A DNA stretch of 64,000 bases from Kiritimatiellia bacterium (GCA_016296065.1 JAEDKA010000005.1:1-64000); one strand, 5' to 3'; counted from the first letter of the stretch, positions 16,560 to 26,052 are shown. The notes: generated by a model from the sequence alone, not told the origin. Made by a program: numbers and translations.

Positions 16560-17756
16560 GTGCAGACGATACTATACATCAACGGCTCGACCGATTCGGG
16601 GCCATACCGCATGAAGCTTGCGGGGCTCAAACGGTATTCTCGCATGAAGAAGTGGTCCGGCAAGGTAGTGTACTGCGCCCGCGGCGAGTTCAGCGTCCAC
16701 GAGCTTCTCGCGGAGTACAGTCCGATAGGCGTCGTCGTCGAGGGATGCTTCAAGCCGAACATCATCCCCGCGGAGGAGTTCGAGGGACTCCCCGTCGTGT
16801 ACCTCGACATAGATCCCGACTTCGACGTCGGGGATTGCGACATCGTCATCCACAGGGCGGCGGACACGGCGCGCTGCGCGTTCGAGGGGCTTGCATCCGC
16901 AGGCGTCGACAGCTTCGCGTATGCCGGATGGTTTACGAACGAGTCGTGGACCCTCCGTCGTGAGGCGCTCTTCGCCGCCGCCGCGAGGGAGAAGGGCTTT
17001 GAGCCGTTTCTGTTCCGCTCCTCGCATTCCGAGACGGAGAGGGACGCCTACATGCGTGACCTCTCGGACTGGCTGAAGAAGCTTCCGCGGAACACCGGCG
17101 TCCTTGCGGCGAATGACGCGGTCGCCTCCTGCGTCCTTACCTGCTGCAGGGACCTCGGCATCGACGTTCCGGGCGAGATTGCGCTTGTCGGTGTCGACAA
17201 CGAGCGGATGCGCTGCGAGGGCGAGACGCCGCAGCTCGCGAGCGTCCAGCTCGACTTCGAGCAGGCGGGCTTTCTCGCGGGGATGACGCTCGACGCGCGA
17301 ATCGCGCAGCCGCAGGCGCCGCGCCGCGTCGTCGAGTTCGGTCCGCTCGGACTCATCCGCCGCGCGTCGCTTCGCTCCTCGCCCGTGATAGGCAAGAAGA
17401 TGGCGTCGTCCATGGAGCTCATCCGCAACCGCGCCTGTGAGGGGCTTTCGGCTGCGGAGGTCGTCGCGTACATCGGCGGCAGCAGGCGTTCCGCTGAGAT
17501 GCGCTTCCGCGAGACGGTCGGAAAGTCGATTCTCGAGGAGATCATGGACATCCGCTTTGCGCGCCTGTACCATCTGCTTGAGCACACCGACATAACGCTC
17601 GACGCGCTCGCCTCGTTCTGCGGCTTCAACAGCCTCGAGACGCTACGCAAGCTCTTCCGCCGCCGCACCGGGCTTTCCCTCCGCGAATGGCGCAACAGCA
17701 GGCGCATGCGCGCGAACTCGCCCGGCGAGAGGCTTCCGTCTCCGGTGTTCCGCTAG
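16560..17756 (+). CDS. XylR-type transcriptional regulator (LacI-like sensor plus AraC HTH)
   Basis: The 398-residue protein has a periplasmic-binding-protein-like sensor domain at about residues 1-270 (VLAANDAVASCVL, VPGEIALVGVDNE, LASVQLDFEQAG) and a C-terminal AraC-family DNA-binding domain at about 295-390 (LDALASFCGFNSLETLRKLF). This is the architecture of E. coli XylR, so it probably senses a sugar in the cytoplasm. It stands directly upstream of the polysaccharide-degradation genes, its likely targets. Start is GTG 16560, 10 nt after the xseA stop. The in-frame sequence after its TAG encodes 20 further plausible codons (see findings). Confidence 0.87.
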   Translation: MQTILYINGSTDSGPYRMKLAGLKRYSRMKKWSGKVVYCARGEFSVHELLAEYSPIGVVVEGCFKPNIIPAEEFEGLPVVYLDIDPDFDVGDCDIVIHRAADTARCAFEGLASAGVDSFAYAGWFTNESWTLRREALFAAAAREKGFEPFLFRSSHSETERDAYMRDLSDWLKKLPRNTGVLAANDAVASCVLTCCRDLGIDVPGEIALVGVDNERMRCEGETPQLASVQLDFEQAGFLAGMTLDARIAQPQAPRRVVEFGPLGLIRRASLRSSPVIGKKMASSMELIRNRACEGLSAAEVVAYIGGSRRSAEMRFRETVGKSILEEIMDIRFARLYHLLEHTDITLDALASFCGFNSLETLRKLFRRRTGLSLREWRNSRRMRANSPGERLPSPVFR

Positions 17757-17796
17757 CATTCCGCCGCGGCGACGGAACAGGGGAAGGTTCCGTGGT

Positions 17797-17831
17797 ACGA
17801 CGCCTACGGCAACGTCGTGTAGGAATTTTTT
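17797..17831 (+). terminator. Possible Rho-independent terminator after the regulator
   Basis: A 6-bp stem ACGACG...CGTCGT with a 10-nt loop is followed after 7 nt by TTTTTT. The stem is weak and the T-run is offset, so confidence is low. Confidence 0.35.
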
Positions 17832-17863
17832 GCGCAAATATCCCGAATCGGCGGATGCGGATA

Positions 17864-17872
17864 TGGTAGAAT
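17864..17872 (+). promoter_or_regulatory. Extended -10 promoter of the polysaccharide locus
   Basis: TGG-TAGAAT lies 68 nt before the GH5 start. TTGCGCAA upstream (17830-17837) and TTTGCGCA directly after the -10 form a repeated motif that could be the binding site of the neighbouring XylR-type regulator. Confidence 0.55.
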
Positions 17873-17939
17873 TTGCGCAGACAGTCGACAAAGGGGCGGC
17901 TGTTCACGGAACAGCGGAAAACAAAAAGGAGATTGGCTG

Positions 17940-19184
17940 ATGAGCATCAGGATGAATCTGGCGTTGGCGGCGGCGGTATCCGTTTCGGCGGTTTTCGGGG
18001 CGGACGGCTTTCTGCGCGTGAAGGGGCATGACGTGGTGGACGCGAAGGGCGAGAAGTTCGTCATCCGCGGCACGAATCTCGGACACTGGCTGAATCCTGA
18101 AGGCTACATGTTCGGATTCGACAAGTGCAGCTCCCCGCACTTCATCGACGAGATGTTCAAGCAGCTCGTCGGTCCCGTTGAGACCAGGAAGTTCTGGAAG
18201 GCCTTCAAGGACAACTACATCACCGAGGCCGACATCGCCTTCGTCGCTGCGACCGGCTCCAACACGGTGAGGCTTCCGCTCCACTACAAGCTTTTCACCG
18301 ACGAGGACTATCTCGACCTCACCGGACCGGGCGACGGGTTCAAGCGGGTTGACGATGTCATAGGATGGTGCCGCAAACACTCCCTTAGGGTGATCCTCGA
18401 CATGCACGACTGTCCAGGCGGGCAGACCGGATCGAACATCGACGACTCGCACGGCAACGCCTGGCTCTTCGAGTGCGAGGAGTCGCAGCGTGAGTTCTGC
18501 GACATCTGGAGGAAGATCGCGAAGCGCTACGCCAACGAGCCCGTGGTGTTCGGCTACGACCTCATGAACGAGCCGATATCGCACGAGCTGAAGGACAAGG
18601 ACCTCTACAACAGCCGCATCGAGGCCGTGCAGAAGGCTGCGGTGAAGGCCATCCGCGAAGTCGACAAGAAGCACATCGTCATCCTCGGCGGCGCGCAGTG
18701 GAACTCGAACTTCGAGCCGTTCAAGGACTTCACGTTCGACTCGAACATGATGTACCAGTGCCACCACTACGACTTCGGCAATCCCAAGCTCGAGGACTGG
18801 AAGGTCAAGCGCCACGCGGACTTCCGCGACAGGGCGAACGTCCCGATGTACATGGGCGAGTGGGGACACAACGACATCGTGTGGTACAGGGACATGGTCG
18901 CCGCGATGGACAAGTACAACATCGGCTGGACCATGTGGCCGCTCAAGATGCCTGGCGATTCCTGCTGGTTCGGCTTCCCCTATCCGGACGGATGGAAGGA
19001 GACGATCGTGAAGTTCGCGGAATCCGACCGCAGCAGCTACAAGGCGATATACGCAAACCGCCCCGACAGGGCGAAGGCGCTCGAACTGATGCGCCAGTAC
19101 GTCGAGAACTGCAAGGCCGCCAACTGCCTCGCAAGGAAGGAATACATCAAGGCGCTCGGGCTCAAGGTCCCGCCCGCAAAGTGA
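17940..19184 (+). CDS. Glycoside hydrolase family 5-like secreted glucanase
   Basis: The 414-residue protein has a Sec signal peptide (about residues 1-20) and a GH5-type TIM barrel. IRGTNLGHWLNPEG opens the barrel, the acid/base glutamate is in DLMNEP (near residue 210), and the nucleophile is in MGEWGH (near residue 307). GH5 enzymes cut beta-1,4- or beta-1,3-linked glucans, mannans or related polymers. The exact substrate is not clear. A good AAAAAGGAGA site precedes ATG 17940. It heads the locus with the esterase and the larger GH. Confidence 0.85.
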   Translation: MSIRMNLALAAAVSVSAVFGADGFLRVKGHDVVDAKGEKFVIRGTNLGHWLNPEGYMFGFDKCSSPHFIDEMFKQLVGPVETRKFWKAFKDNYITEADIAFVAATGSNTVRLPLHYKLFTDEDYLDLTGPGDGFKRVDDVIGWCRKHSLRVILDMHDCPGGQTGSNIDDSHGNAWLFECEESQREFCDIWRKIAKRYANEPVVFGYDLMNEPISHELKDKDLYNSRIEAVQKAAVKAIREVDKKHIVILGGAQWNSNFEPFKDFTFDSNMMYQCHHYDFGNPKLEDWKVKRHADFRDRANVPMYMGEWGHNDIVWYRDMVAAMDKYNIGWTMWPLKMPGDSCWFGFPYPDGWKETIVKFAESDRSSYKAIYANRPDRAKALELMRQYVENCKAANCLARKEYIKALGLKVPPAK

Positions 19185-19242
19185 TTCCGCCCAGGCGGGA
19201 GGGCAAAATCCGTTTTGGTCAAATACAGAAAGGCAACTGTCT

Positions 19243-20688
19243 ATGATGAAGGCATGTCTTCTTGCGCTGGGCGTATGCGCGTCCGTCGCCGCTTTCGGCG
19301 GAATCGAACTCCCGCCGCTCGTCTCGGACCGCATGGTCCTGCAGGCCGGGACAAAGGCGCCCGTGTGGGGCAGGTGCGAGCCTGGGGCGAAGGTCACGGT
19401 TTCGTTCCGCGGCAAATCCGCCGCGGCGAAGGCGGACGCGGACGGCGCGTGGCGCGTCGACCTCCCGGCGATGCAGCGCGACGGAATCGACGACAAGGGC
19501 ACGGACCTCGTCGTGGAGTGTGGTGGCGAGACGAAGACGGTGCATGACGTCCTTGTCGGCGAAGTGTGGCTAGGCGCCGGACAGTCGAACATGCACACTC
19601 CGCTCAACGAATACTGGAACGATCCCGAGACCGGCGCGCTGAAGGACGGGAAGTTCCCCGCGCTGCGCCTTCGCAAGATGGATCAGCTCCACGGCGGTGA
19701 GAACTGGGGCTGGTGGGCGGCAACAGACTGGCGCAATGGTGCGTTCTCCGCGCAGCTCATCGGCTTCGGCGTCCGCCTGCAGCGGCACTTCGGCTGCCCT
19801 GTCGGACTTGTCGAGGCCGCGTCCAACGGCTCGCCATCGGGTCCGTTCCTCTCGAAGGAGGGTTTCCTCGCCAGCGCCGAGATATCCGCGATGGTCGAGA
19901 AGAGGCCCGACCTCGCGAAGTACGCCGACAAGGTCGGCTGGCACTGGCGCGGGATGATCGCGCCGTGCGTGCCGTACGCAGTGAAGGGCATCTACTGGGA
20001 CCAGGGCGAGGGCGGAACCGAAATGCCCGAGATAAGCCAGCCCGTCGTCATGCGTGCGCTCGTCGCGTCATGGCGCAAGGCGTGGGGTCGGGACCTTCCA
20101 TGGATATATGTCCAGAAACCCTCGGGCGGCGGCTGCGCGCTCGATCCGTCGCAGCCGTACGCCAACGGCGCCGCTCCCGTCGCGGAGCTGCCGAGCGAGG
20201 TTCCCGGAAGCGACTGGAACGGCGGACAGCGCTGGGACGGATACGAGATCGCAAAGACGAAGGGCGTGTACCTTCTCGTCAACAGCGACCTTTCGTCCGG
20301 AGTCCATCCGCCGATCAAGAGCGCCTACGCCGAGCGCGGATTCCGGATCGCCATTGCCAACGCCTACGGCGAGAAGGTCGAGTGGACGGGGCCGCGCTTC
20401 AAGGCCCTCAGGCTGAAGGGCGACCGCATCGCCATCTCCTTCACGCACGCCGACTCGGGACTTGCGGTGCCGAAGGGCGCGAAGCTCCAGGGGTTCGCGC
20501 TTGCGGGAGAGGACGGACGTTATATCTGGGCCGAGGGCGAGATACGCGGCAATGCGGTCGTCCTGAAGGTTCCCGCAGGACTTTCCCCGAAGCGCGTCAA
20601 GTACGCGATGGCCTGGCCCAACGCCTGGGCGACGCTGTTCAACGCCGAGGGTTTCCCCGCCTGGGGGTTCGAAGCCGAGGTGAAGTAG
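19243..20688 (+). CDS. Sialate O-acetylesterase-like SGNH esterase, secreted
   Basis: The 481-residue protein has a signal peptide (about residues 1-19) and an N-terminal beta domain (LVSDRMVLQAGTKAPVWG) typical of this family. The SGNH serine lies in GEVWLGAGQSNMHTP. The enzyme IYVQKPS region and a late HPPIKSAYAERG near the expected Asp-His pair complete the site. Such enzymes remove acetyl groups from sugars (sialic acid, xylan, pectin). In this locus it probably deacetylates the polysaccharide attacked by its neighbours. It follows the GH5 gene by 58 bp. Confidence 0.85.
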   Translation: MMKACLLALGVCASVAAFGGIELPPLVSDRMVLQAGTKAPVWGRCEPGAKVTVSFRGKSAAAKADADGAWRVDLPAMQRDGIDDKGTDLVVECGGETKTVHDVLVGEVWLGAGQSNMHTPLNEYWNDPETGALKDGKFPALRLRKMDQLHGGENWGWWAATDWRNGAFSAQLIGFGVRLQRHFGCPVGLVEAASNGSPSGPFLSKEGFLASAEISAMVEKRPDLAKYADKVGWHWRGMIAPCVPYAVKGIYWDQGEGGTEMPEISQPVVMRALVASWRKAWGRDLPWIYVQKPSGGGCALDPSQPYANGAAPVAELPSEVPGSDWNGGQRWDGYEIAKTKGVYLLVNSDLSSGVHPPIKSAYAERGFRIAIANAYGEKVEWTGPRFKALRLKGDRIAISFTHADSGLAVPKGAKLQGFALAGEDGRYIWAEGEIRGNAVVLKVPAGLSPKRVKYAMAWPNAWATLFNAEGFPAWGFEAEVK

Positions 20689-20722
20689 CCGCTTGTTTAC
20701 AGATGCAAGGCTAGATCATATT

Positions 20723-20731
20723 TGATATAAT
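20723..20731 (+). promoter_or_regulatory. Extended -10 promoter before the LamG gene
   Basis: TGA-TATAAT lies 22 nt before ATG 20754, with AAAGGAGCG between. This suggests an internal promoter of the polysaccharide locus. Confidence 0.6.
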
Positions 20732-20753
20732 TCAAAGTACAAAAGGAGCGAAA

Positions 20754-21917
20754 ATGATAACACTCAAAGAAACGGCAATGGCTCTCTCTGTGGCCATGAT
20801 GTCTTTCTGCTCGCTTCACGCAGCGACGGGCGATGTCTCCGCTGGTCGCATTTGGCTCGAGGCGTCCGGCGTCCCGGGCGAAGAACCGCTTGTCAACTTT
20901 CCGGTGATGATCCGCCTCCGCGAGGGCGAGCGCAGGTTTTCGCACGCCGACTTTTCGGACGGCAACGGCGACCCCGATGTAACTTTCGCGGACGAGCACG
21001 GAAACATCCTGACGCACGAGATCGAGCAGTGGAACGTCTCGGGTGAGACGGTCGTCTGGGTGAAGATTCCGTCGCTCGTGAACGGGATGCGCATCAGGAT
21101 GTACTCCAGAGGCCCCGTGCAGGATGTCGACACGACCGCCATCTGGAGCGCCTACAAGGGCGTGTGGCATCTCAACGAGCCGGCAGGGGCGACGACCTTC
21201 GCGAACGCGCAGGGGTACTACATGGATGGAATCGACCACGGCACGACATATGCGGCCGGCATAGCCGGTCCGGCGCGCCGCATCTCCGACGGCGTGAAGG
21301 GCGCCGCTGACGGCCATAACATAGAGATCCCCAACAAGGATGAACCCGGCGTTGGCTATGTCAATCAGCGTGTCTTCAACGACAACAGCGCGCACAACGC
21401 CTTTTCCATGTGGATCAAGTATCCTTTCGACCAGACGCCGGGCAACGATGTTCTCACCAGGCAGCAGTGGAACGAGGGCGATAAAGGCGGATGGTCGGTG
21501 CGACTCAACGGGAACGCGACTCAGCTCTCGTCCACAGGCAGGAATCAGGGGCAGACAAGCGATGAAGTCTTCAACAATCTGAGCGATGGCGAATGGCACC
21601 ACCTCGTCGTCGTGTATGATGACACGAGCCGCTACATATACACAGACGGAGAGCTGCGCGCGCGGATGACCGGCGTTGCGCCGATCGATGGCGACTGGAA
21701 CTGGCAGCCGATGGGCTGGGGCGGATATGTGAACGGGAATCCCGTGAGCTTCAAGGGCTGGATGGACGAGCTTCGCTTCGCGGCCGGGCTCTATCCTGCC
21801 CCTGTCGAGAAGGACGGCGGCTACGAGGCTCCGCAGCTCGTTAAGGCGGAGTATCTAAACGTGAAGAATGGTTTCTTCGCGATCCGCCGCTACGGTTTCA
21901 CCATGAAAGTCAGATAA
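20754..21917 (+). CDS. Secreted DUF2341/LamG (concanavalin-like) protein
   Basis: The 387-residue protein has a signal peptide ending near residue 24 (SLHAATG). It carries a DUF2341-type domain (NFPVMIRLREGERRFSHADF, DVTFADEHG, VWVKIPSL) and then a LamG/concanavalin A-like domain (GVWHLNEP, FSMWIKYPF, EWHHLVVVYDD, GWMDELRFAAG). Such proteins bind glycans on the surface or in the periplasm. No catalytic motif is recognised. It sits between the esterase and the large GH, so it probably helps to bind their substrate. Confidence 0.8.
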   Translation: MITLKETAMALSVAMMSFCSLHAATGDVSAGRIWLEASGVPGEEPLVNFPVMIRLREGERRFSHADFSDGNGDPDVTFADEHGNILTHEIEQWNVSGETVVWVKIPSLVNGMRIRMYSRGPVQDVDTTAIWSAYKGVWHLNEPAGATTFANAQGYYMDGIDHGTTYAAGIAGPARRISDGVKGAADGHNIEIPNKDEPGVGYVNQRVFNDNSAHNAFSMWIKYPFDQTPGNDVLTRQQWNEGDKGGWSVRLNGNATQLSSTGRNQGQTSDEVFNNLSDGEWHHLVVVYDDTSRYIYTDGELRARMTGVAPIDGDWNWQPMGWGGYVNGNPVSFKGWMDELRFAAGLYPAPVEKDGGYEAPQLVKAEYLNVKNGFFAIRRYGFTMKVR

Positions 21918-21938
21918 AATCACTACGGAGCAAAAAAG

Positions 21939-24900
21939 ATGAAGAGACTGACATTGTCGGTGTTTGCGTTCGCGGCGGCCGCCGCGGCGTTCGGTGGGGT
22001 TCGCTTCGGCAGGGAGTCCGTCGACGTGGATGCCCCGGGCGGAACGTTCCAGTTCTTCTATCCCGAGGTGCAGGCCTCGGGCGGACAGCAGCGTCCGGAC
22101 AAGGTCGAGCCGTCTGGAAAGACTGCGGTCTGTTCCTATGCCAGCGGCGCTAAGCTCGAGCTGTCCATAGGCGACGACCATCTTTCGTACAGGATGCTCG
22201 AGACGCCGTCCGGAATGAAGGACGTCAAGTTCCATCTCGTGATGCCGCTGTCGCTGGGCGAGAAGGGCGCGAAGTGGACGGTCGGCGGGAAGTCCGGCGC
22301 GTTCCCGAAGGACAAGGGCGGGGTGAAGCTCTTCCAGGGCAACGCGGGCGACTTCACGTCCGAGCTCGGAGGGAAGAAGTTCTCCGTGCTCTTCCCCGAG
22401 AAGTTCTGCTGGGTCGAGCTGCAGGATCTGCGCGAGTGGAACTGGGGCGCGTACGGCATCGCGTTCACCACTCCGTTCAACGTCTACAAGCAGATCGTCG
22501 TCGTTCCGTTCGGTCCCGACGCCGCGAAGCTCGCCGACGTGCGCGGCAGGGTGGAGTCCGCCTTCTTCGCGAAGAACGGCGGCGGCGCGCCGAAGAGCGC
22601 GAAGACCGCCGCGCCGACGCTCTCGCTCAAGATGCTGGACAGCGGCGTGAGGATCGACTGCGGGTCGATGGGAGACTTCCATCTTTCGCATCCGATGCTC
22701 AAGATCGGCGGAGAGGACCGCTCGAAGCCAATTGAGTCGAGGGTTGACGGAAACGTCTGCCGCCTCAGGTTCAAGAGCGGAGGAGAGCTCACCGCCACAC
22801 TCGACGGAAGGAGTGTCCGCTACCATCTCGACCGCAGGCCAGACGGATACGACAAGCCGTTCCAGGAGATGTACGTCCCGATGACGTTCAACCAGGGCGG
22901 AAAGTGGTACGTCGACTCGAAGAACGGGGAGTTCCCGCTCGCGAAGGGACCGACGAAGCTCTTCCAGGGCAACACGCAGAAGTTCGCCGTCTCCGGACCA
23001 GACAACGCGAAGCTCTCGCTCAAGTTCTCCTCCGCGCCGTGGATGGAGGTGCAGGACAACCGCGAGTGGGGATGGGCGATATTCTGGAACGGATTCCACC
23101 TGCCGGGCGGACTCGCCGACTGGACGGTCGAAATTGCGCTCGACACGTCCGCCTTCGCGCGCAAGGTTCTCGTCGACAAGTTTGGACAGGTCACGCGCGA
23201 GTTCAAGGGCAAGGTGAAGGACGAGGCGGAGTTCATCGCGGTAGCGAAGAGCGAGGACGCGTACTACAAGTCTCTTGGCTACGCGGGCAAGATGGCGGAG
23301 AAGAAGATGCCACTCGACAAATTCGGCGGTCTCGCCGGCGTCGGCGCTAAGCTCGGGCTCAAGAAGACCGGCTATTTCCACTGCGAGAAGAAGACGGTCA
23401 AGGGCAAGGAGCGTTGGCTTCTCGTCGACCCGGAGGGGAATCCGTTCTTCCACCTCGGCATCTGCTGCTTCTTCGCCGGGAGCGACGACACGACGGACGT
23501 TTCGGGACGAGAAGACGCCTTCGAGTGGCTGCCGCCGCACGACGAGAAGTTCACCGCCGCGTGGAAGGACAAGCCGGGCGACTGGTGGAACGGAAGGGCC
23601 GTCTCGTTCTACAAGGCGAACGTCGTCCGCAAGTACGGTGCATACGACGAGTCGGCGCAGAGCAGGCGCTACGTCAACCGCGCTCGTGCCGTCGGCTTCA
23701 ACTCCATCGGCGCGTTCTCACCGTGGCCTCAGGAGGCGAGGGAGAGGAACTTCCCGTACGTCGGCTTCGTCAACCTCGGCAATCCCAAGATGATTCCGTC
23801 CGTGCGCGGCATGTTCGATCCGTTCGACGAGAAGAGCCGGAGCGAGGTTGCCAACGCCATGAAGGGCATGGCGAAGAGCGCGGAGGATCCGCTCGTCATC
23901 GGATACTTCCTCGCGAACGAGCAGGCACTTGAGGACATTCCGCGCGCGATTCCCGCGCTCGACGCGACATGGGCCGCGAAGCGCGCATTCGTCAAGTCGC
24001 TCAAGCAGAAGTACGGCACGATCGCGAAGTTCAACGCGGCGTGGGATGCGAAGGAGACCGACTTCGCTTCGCTCGAGGCGAAGGGCCTCGCGGTGACGAC
24101 CAAGGCGGCGTTCGCGGACGTCAACGCGTTCAAGGAGAAGTTCCTCGAGGAGTACTACTCGCTCATAGAGCGCGAGTTCCGCGCGAACGACCCCAACCAC
24201 ATGCTCATCGGCAACCGCTGGCAGCCGGGCACGGCGAACGACGAGACGCTCTGCCGCGTCGCGGGACGCCACATGGACGTCATATCGATCAACTACTACA
24301 CGGCGGGCGTGGACAGGAAGTTCATCACGCGCCTCTACGACTGGACGGGCAAGAAGCCGCAGTTCTGGAGCGAGTTCTACTACACGTCGACCAAGGAGTC
24401 CAACTGCGGTCCGTCCGGATTCGACCTCGCGACGCAGAAGGAGCGCGGCATGGCGTACCGCAACTACGTTGAGGCGGCGGCGGAGCTCGGCTTCGTCACC
24501 GGCATCGAGTGGTTCACGCTCATCGACCAGGCCGCGACCGGACGTTTCTTCGAGGGCCACAACGGCGAGCGCGCAAACACGGGTCTCTTCGACGTCCTGG
24601 ACCGTCCGTACAAGGACATGTTCGCCGAGATGCTCCAGGCGCATCTCGACGTCTATCCCGTCTGGCTCGGCGTGAAGCCGGCGTGGAAGTTCGACGATCC
24701 GCGCTACAACGGATCGGGCAACGCCACGCGCAACTACTCCATCGGACGTCCGATCGCGAAGATGGCGGTCGACGGAAAGCAGGACGGCTATCCGCTGCGT
24801 CCGCCGGAGCTTATCTCCTCCTCGCGCCTCGTGATGGGACGCGACGCGGAAGGACTCGAGGCGTCCTTCAAGGGCTCCTGGGACGATCAGAACCTCTACC

Positions 24901-25331
24901 TCCTCGTCACCGTGACAGATGCCTCGCCGCAGTCGAACAAGGAGAAGGGCGAGTGGATATGGAACGGCGACTGCATCGAGATATTCCTCGGCGCGGAGTC
25001 GCCGGACAAAGGCGGGCCGATGCTCTTCACAGACAGGCAGGTGCTCGTCTCCGCCGCGAGCGGCGAGGCGTTCGTCCCGAAGAACTCGAAGAAGATACCC
25101 GTGAAGGGCTGTGCGCTCGCGACACCTGACGGCAAGGGGCACGTCATCGAGGTCGCTATCCCCTGGTCGCTCATCGAGTACACGCCGAAGGCGAACGACA
25201 CGATCCTCTTCGACCTCGCGGTGGACGACGCGCCTGCGGGCGGACAGCGCGTGCGGCAGCTCATGTGGAACGGCTCGCAGCGCAACTCCTCCGACCGCTC
25301 CGGCTGGGGCCGGCTCACCCTCGTCCCGTGA
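21939..25331 (+). CDS. Large secreted glycoside hydrolase with CBM9-like C-terminus
   Basis: The 1130-residue protein has a signal peptide and two related N-terminal beta domains of about 170 residues. Both contain KLFQGN and an E(L/V)QDxREWxW motif. A TIM-barrel domain follows (residues about 460-900), with probable catalytic glutamates in YFLANEQ and FWSEFYY, as in GH42/GH50/agarase-like clan A enzymes. A C-terminal domain (about 935-1130: VMGRDAEGLEASFKGSWDD, NGDCIEIFLGA, VAIPWSLIEY) resembles family 9 carbohydrate-binding modules. The exact GH family is uncertain. It ends the polysaccharide locus, and a new promoter lies 30 bp after the stop. Confidence 0.8.
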   Translation: MKRLTLSVFAFAAAAAAFGGVRFGRESVDVDAPGGTFQFFYPEVQASGGQQRPDKVEPSGKTAVCSYASGAKLELSIGDDHLSYRMLETPSGMKDVKFHLVMPLSLGEKGAKWTVGGKSGAFPKDKGGVKLFQGNAGDFTSELGGKKFSVLFPEKFCWVELQDLREWNWGAYGIAFTTPFNVYKQIVVVPFGPDAAKLADVRGRVESAFFAKNGGGAPKSAKTAAPTLSLKMLDSGVRIDCGSMGDFHLSHPMLKIGGEDRSKPIESRVDGNVCRLRFKSGGELTATLDGRSVRYHLDRRPDGYDKPFQEMYVPMTFNQGGKWYVDSKNGEFPLAKGPTKLFQGNTQKFAVSGPDNAKLSLKFSSAPWMEVQDNREWGWAIFWNGFHLPGGLADWTVEIALDTSAFARKVLVDKFGQVTREFKGKVKDEAEFIAVAKSEDAYYKSLGYAGKMAEKKMPLDKFGGLAGVGAKLGLKKTGYFHCEKKTVKGKERWLLVDPEGNPFFHLGICCFFAGSDDTTDVSGREDAFEWLPPHDEKFTAAWKDKPGDWWNGRAVSFYKANVVRKYGAYDESAQSRRYVNRARAVGFNSIGAFSPWPQEARERNFPYVGFVNLGNPKMIPSVRGMFDPFDEKSRSEVANAMKGMAKSAEDPLVIGYFLANEQALEDIPRAIPALDATWAAKRAFVKSLKQKYGTIAKFNAAWDAKETDFASLEAKGLAVTTKAAFADVNAFKEKFLEEYYSLIEREFRANDPNHMLIGNRWQPGTANDETLCRVAGRHMDVISINYYTAGVDRKFITRLYDWTGKKPQFWSEFYYTSTKESNCGPSGFDLATQKERGMAYRNYVEAAAELGFVTGIEWFTLIDQAATGRFFEGHNGERANTGLFDVLDRPYKDMFAEMLQAHLDVYPVWLGVKPAWKFDDPRYNGSGNATRNYSIGRPIAKMAVDGKQDGYPLRPPELISSSRLVMGRDAEGLEASFKGSWDDQNLYLLVTVTDASPQSNKEKGEWIWNGDCIEIFLGAESPDKGGPMLFTDRQVLVSAASGEAFVPKNSKKIPVKGCALATPDGKGHVIEVAIPWSLIEYTPKANDTILFDLAVDDAPAGGQRVRQLMWNGSQRNSSDRSGWGRLTLVP

Positions 25332-25343
25332 CCGCCTTTGCAA

Positions 25344-25379
25344 GGTGCGGCGCAGATATGGTAGAATATCCGCCGCACC
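25344..25379 (+). promoter_or_regulatory. Promoter embedded in a 36-bp palindrome
   Basis: GGTGCGGCG (25344-25352) pairs with CGCCGCACC (25371-25379), and inside them GATAT pairs with ATATC around the extended -10 TGG-TAGAAT (25359-25367). The symmetry over a -10 suggests an operator for a dimeric repressor, or a structured leader end. Confidence 0.6.
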
Positions 25380-25401
25380 ATGCAGAAGGCAGAACAGGCA
25401 G

Positions 25402-26049
25402 ATGAACGCAGTATTCTTTGACGTTGACGGAACTCTCTTCGACACCCGCGCCGACCTCGCGGCGACGGTAAACCACACGCGGCGGGACCTCGGCCTCCAC
25501 GAGCTGCCCGTGGAGACGGTCATAACGCACGTGGGGCAGGGCGCGCGCTACCTCCTCGAGCACGCGATTCCCGAGGCGAAGGTTCCGTACGAGCAGCTCT
25601 GGGAGATATTCAGGAGCCACTATGCGGAGCACTGCTGCGAGACCGTTGCGCCGTATCCGAACGTGAGGCGCACGCTCGACGAGCTCGCCGCGCGCGGATG
25701 GAAGCTCGGGATCAACACGAACAAGCCCAACTTCGCGGTCAAGATGATTCTCGAGAAGTTCGGCTTCGCGAGGTATTTCGGCGCTGCGGTGGTCGCGGGA
25801 GGCGACGGAGTGCCGCTGAAGCCGGACGCGCAGTCGCTGCGCGCGTGCGCGGCAAGGCTCGGCGGGCACCGGCTCTCGTCGCACGACTGGATGGTCGGCG
25901 ACAGCTGGACGGACATGCAGGCGGCGTCAAATGCCGGAATTAAGGGCGCTTTCTGCACTTTTGGCTTCGGAAGGCTCAACGACTCCAGATGCACCGTTAA
26001 GATAAATCGTTTCGAAGAACTCCTTCGGCACTTGAAAGCCGAGGACTAA
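25402..26049 (+). CDS. HAD hydrolase, phosphoglycolate phosphatase-like
   Basis: The 215-residue protein has the HAD nucleophile motif FFDVDGTLFDT, a cap domain, motif II INTNKPN, motif III Lys in PLKPDAQS, and motif IV MVGDSWTDMQAA. This fits the Gph/PGP family, which removes phosphate from 2-phosphoglycolate, though other small phosphates are possible. The start is ATG 25402, giving the standard MNAVFFDVDG N-terminus. The ribosome-binding site is poor. An in-frame upstream region exists but codes for shadow sequence. Confidence 0.85.
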   Translation: MNAVFFDVDGTLFDTRADLAATVNHTRRDLGLHELPVETVITHVGQGARYLLEHAIPEAKVPYEQLWEIFRSHYAEHCCETVAPYPNVRRTLDELAARGWKLGINTNKPNFAVKMILEKFGFARYFGAAVVAGGDGVPLKPDAQSLRACAARLGGHRLSSHDWMVGDSWTDMQAASNAGIKGAFCTFGFGRLNDSRCTVKINRFEELLRHLKAED

Positions 26050-26052
26050 ATA

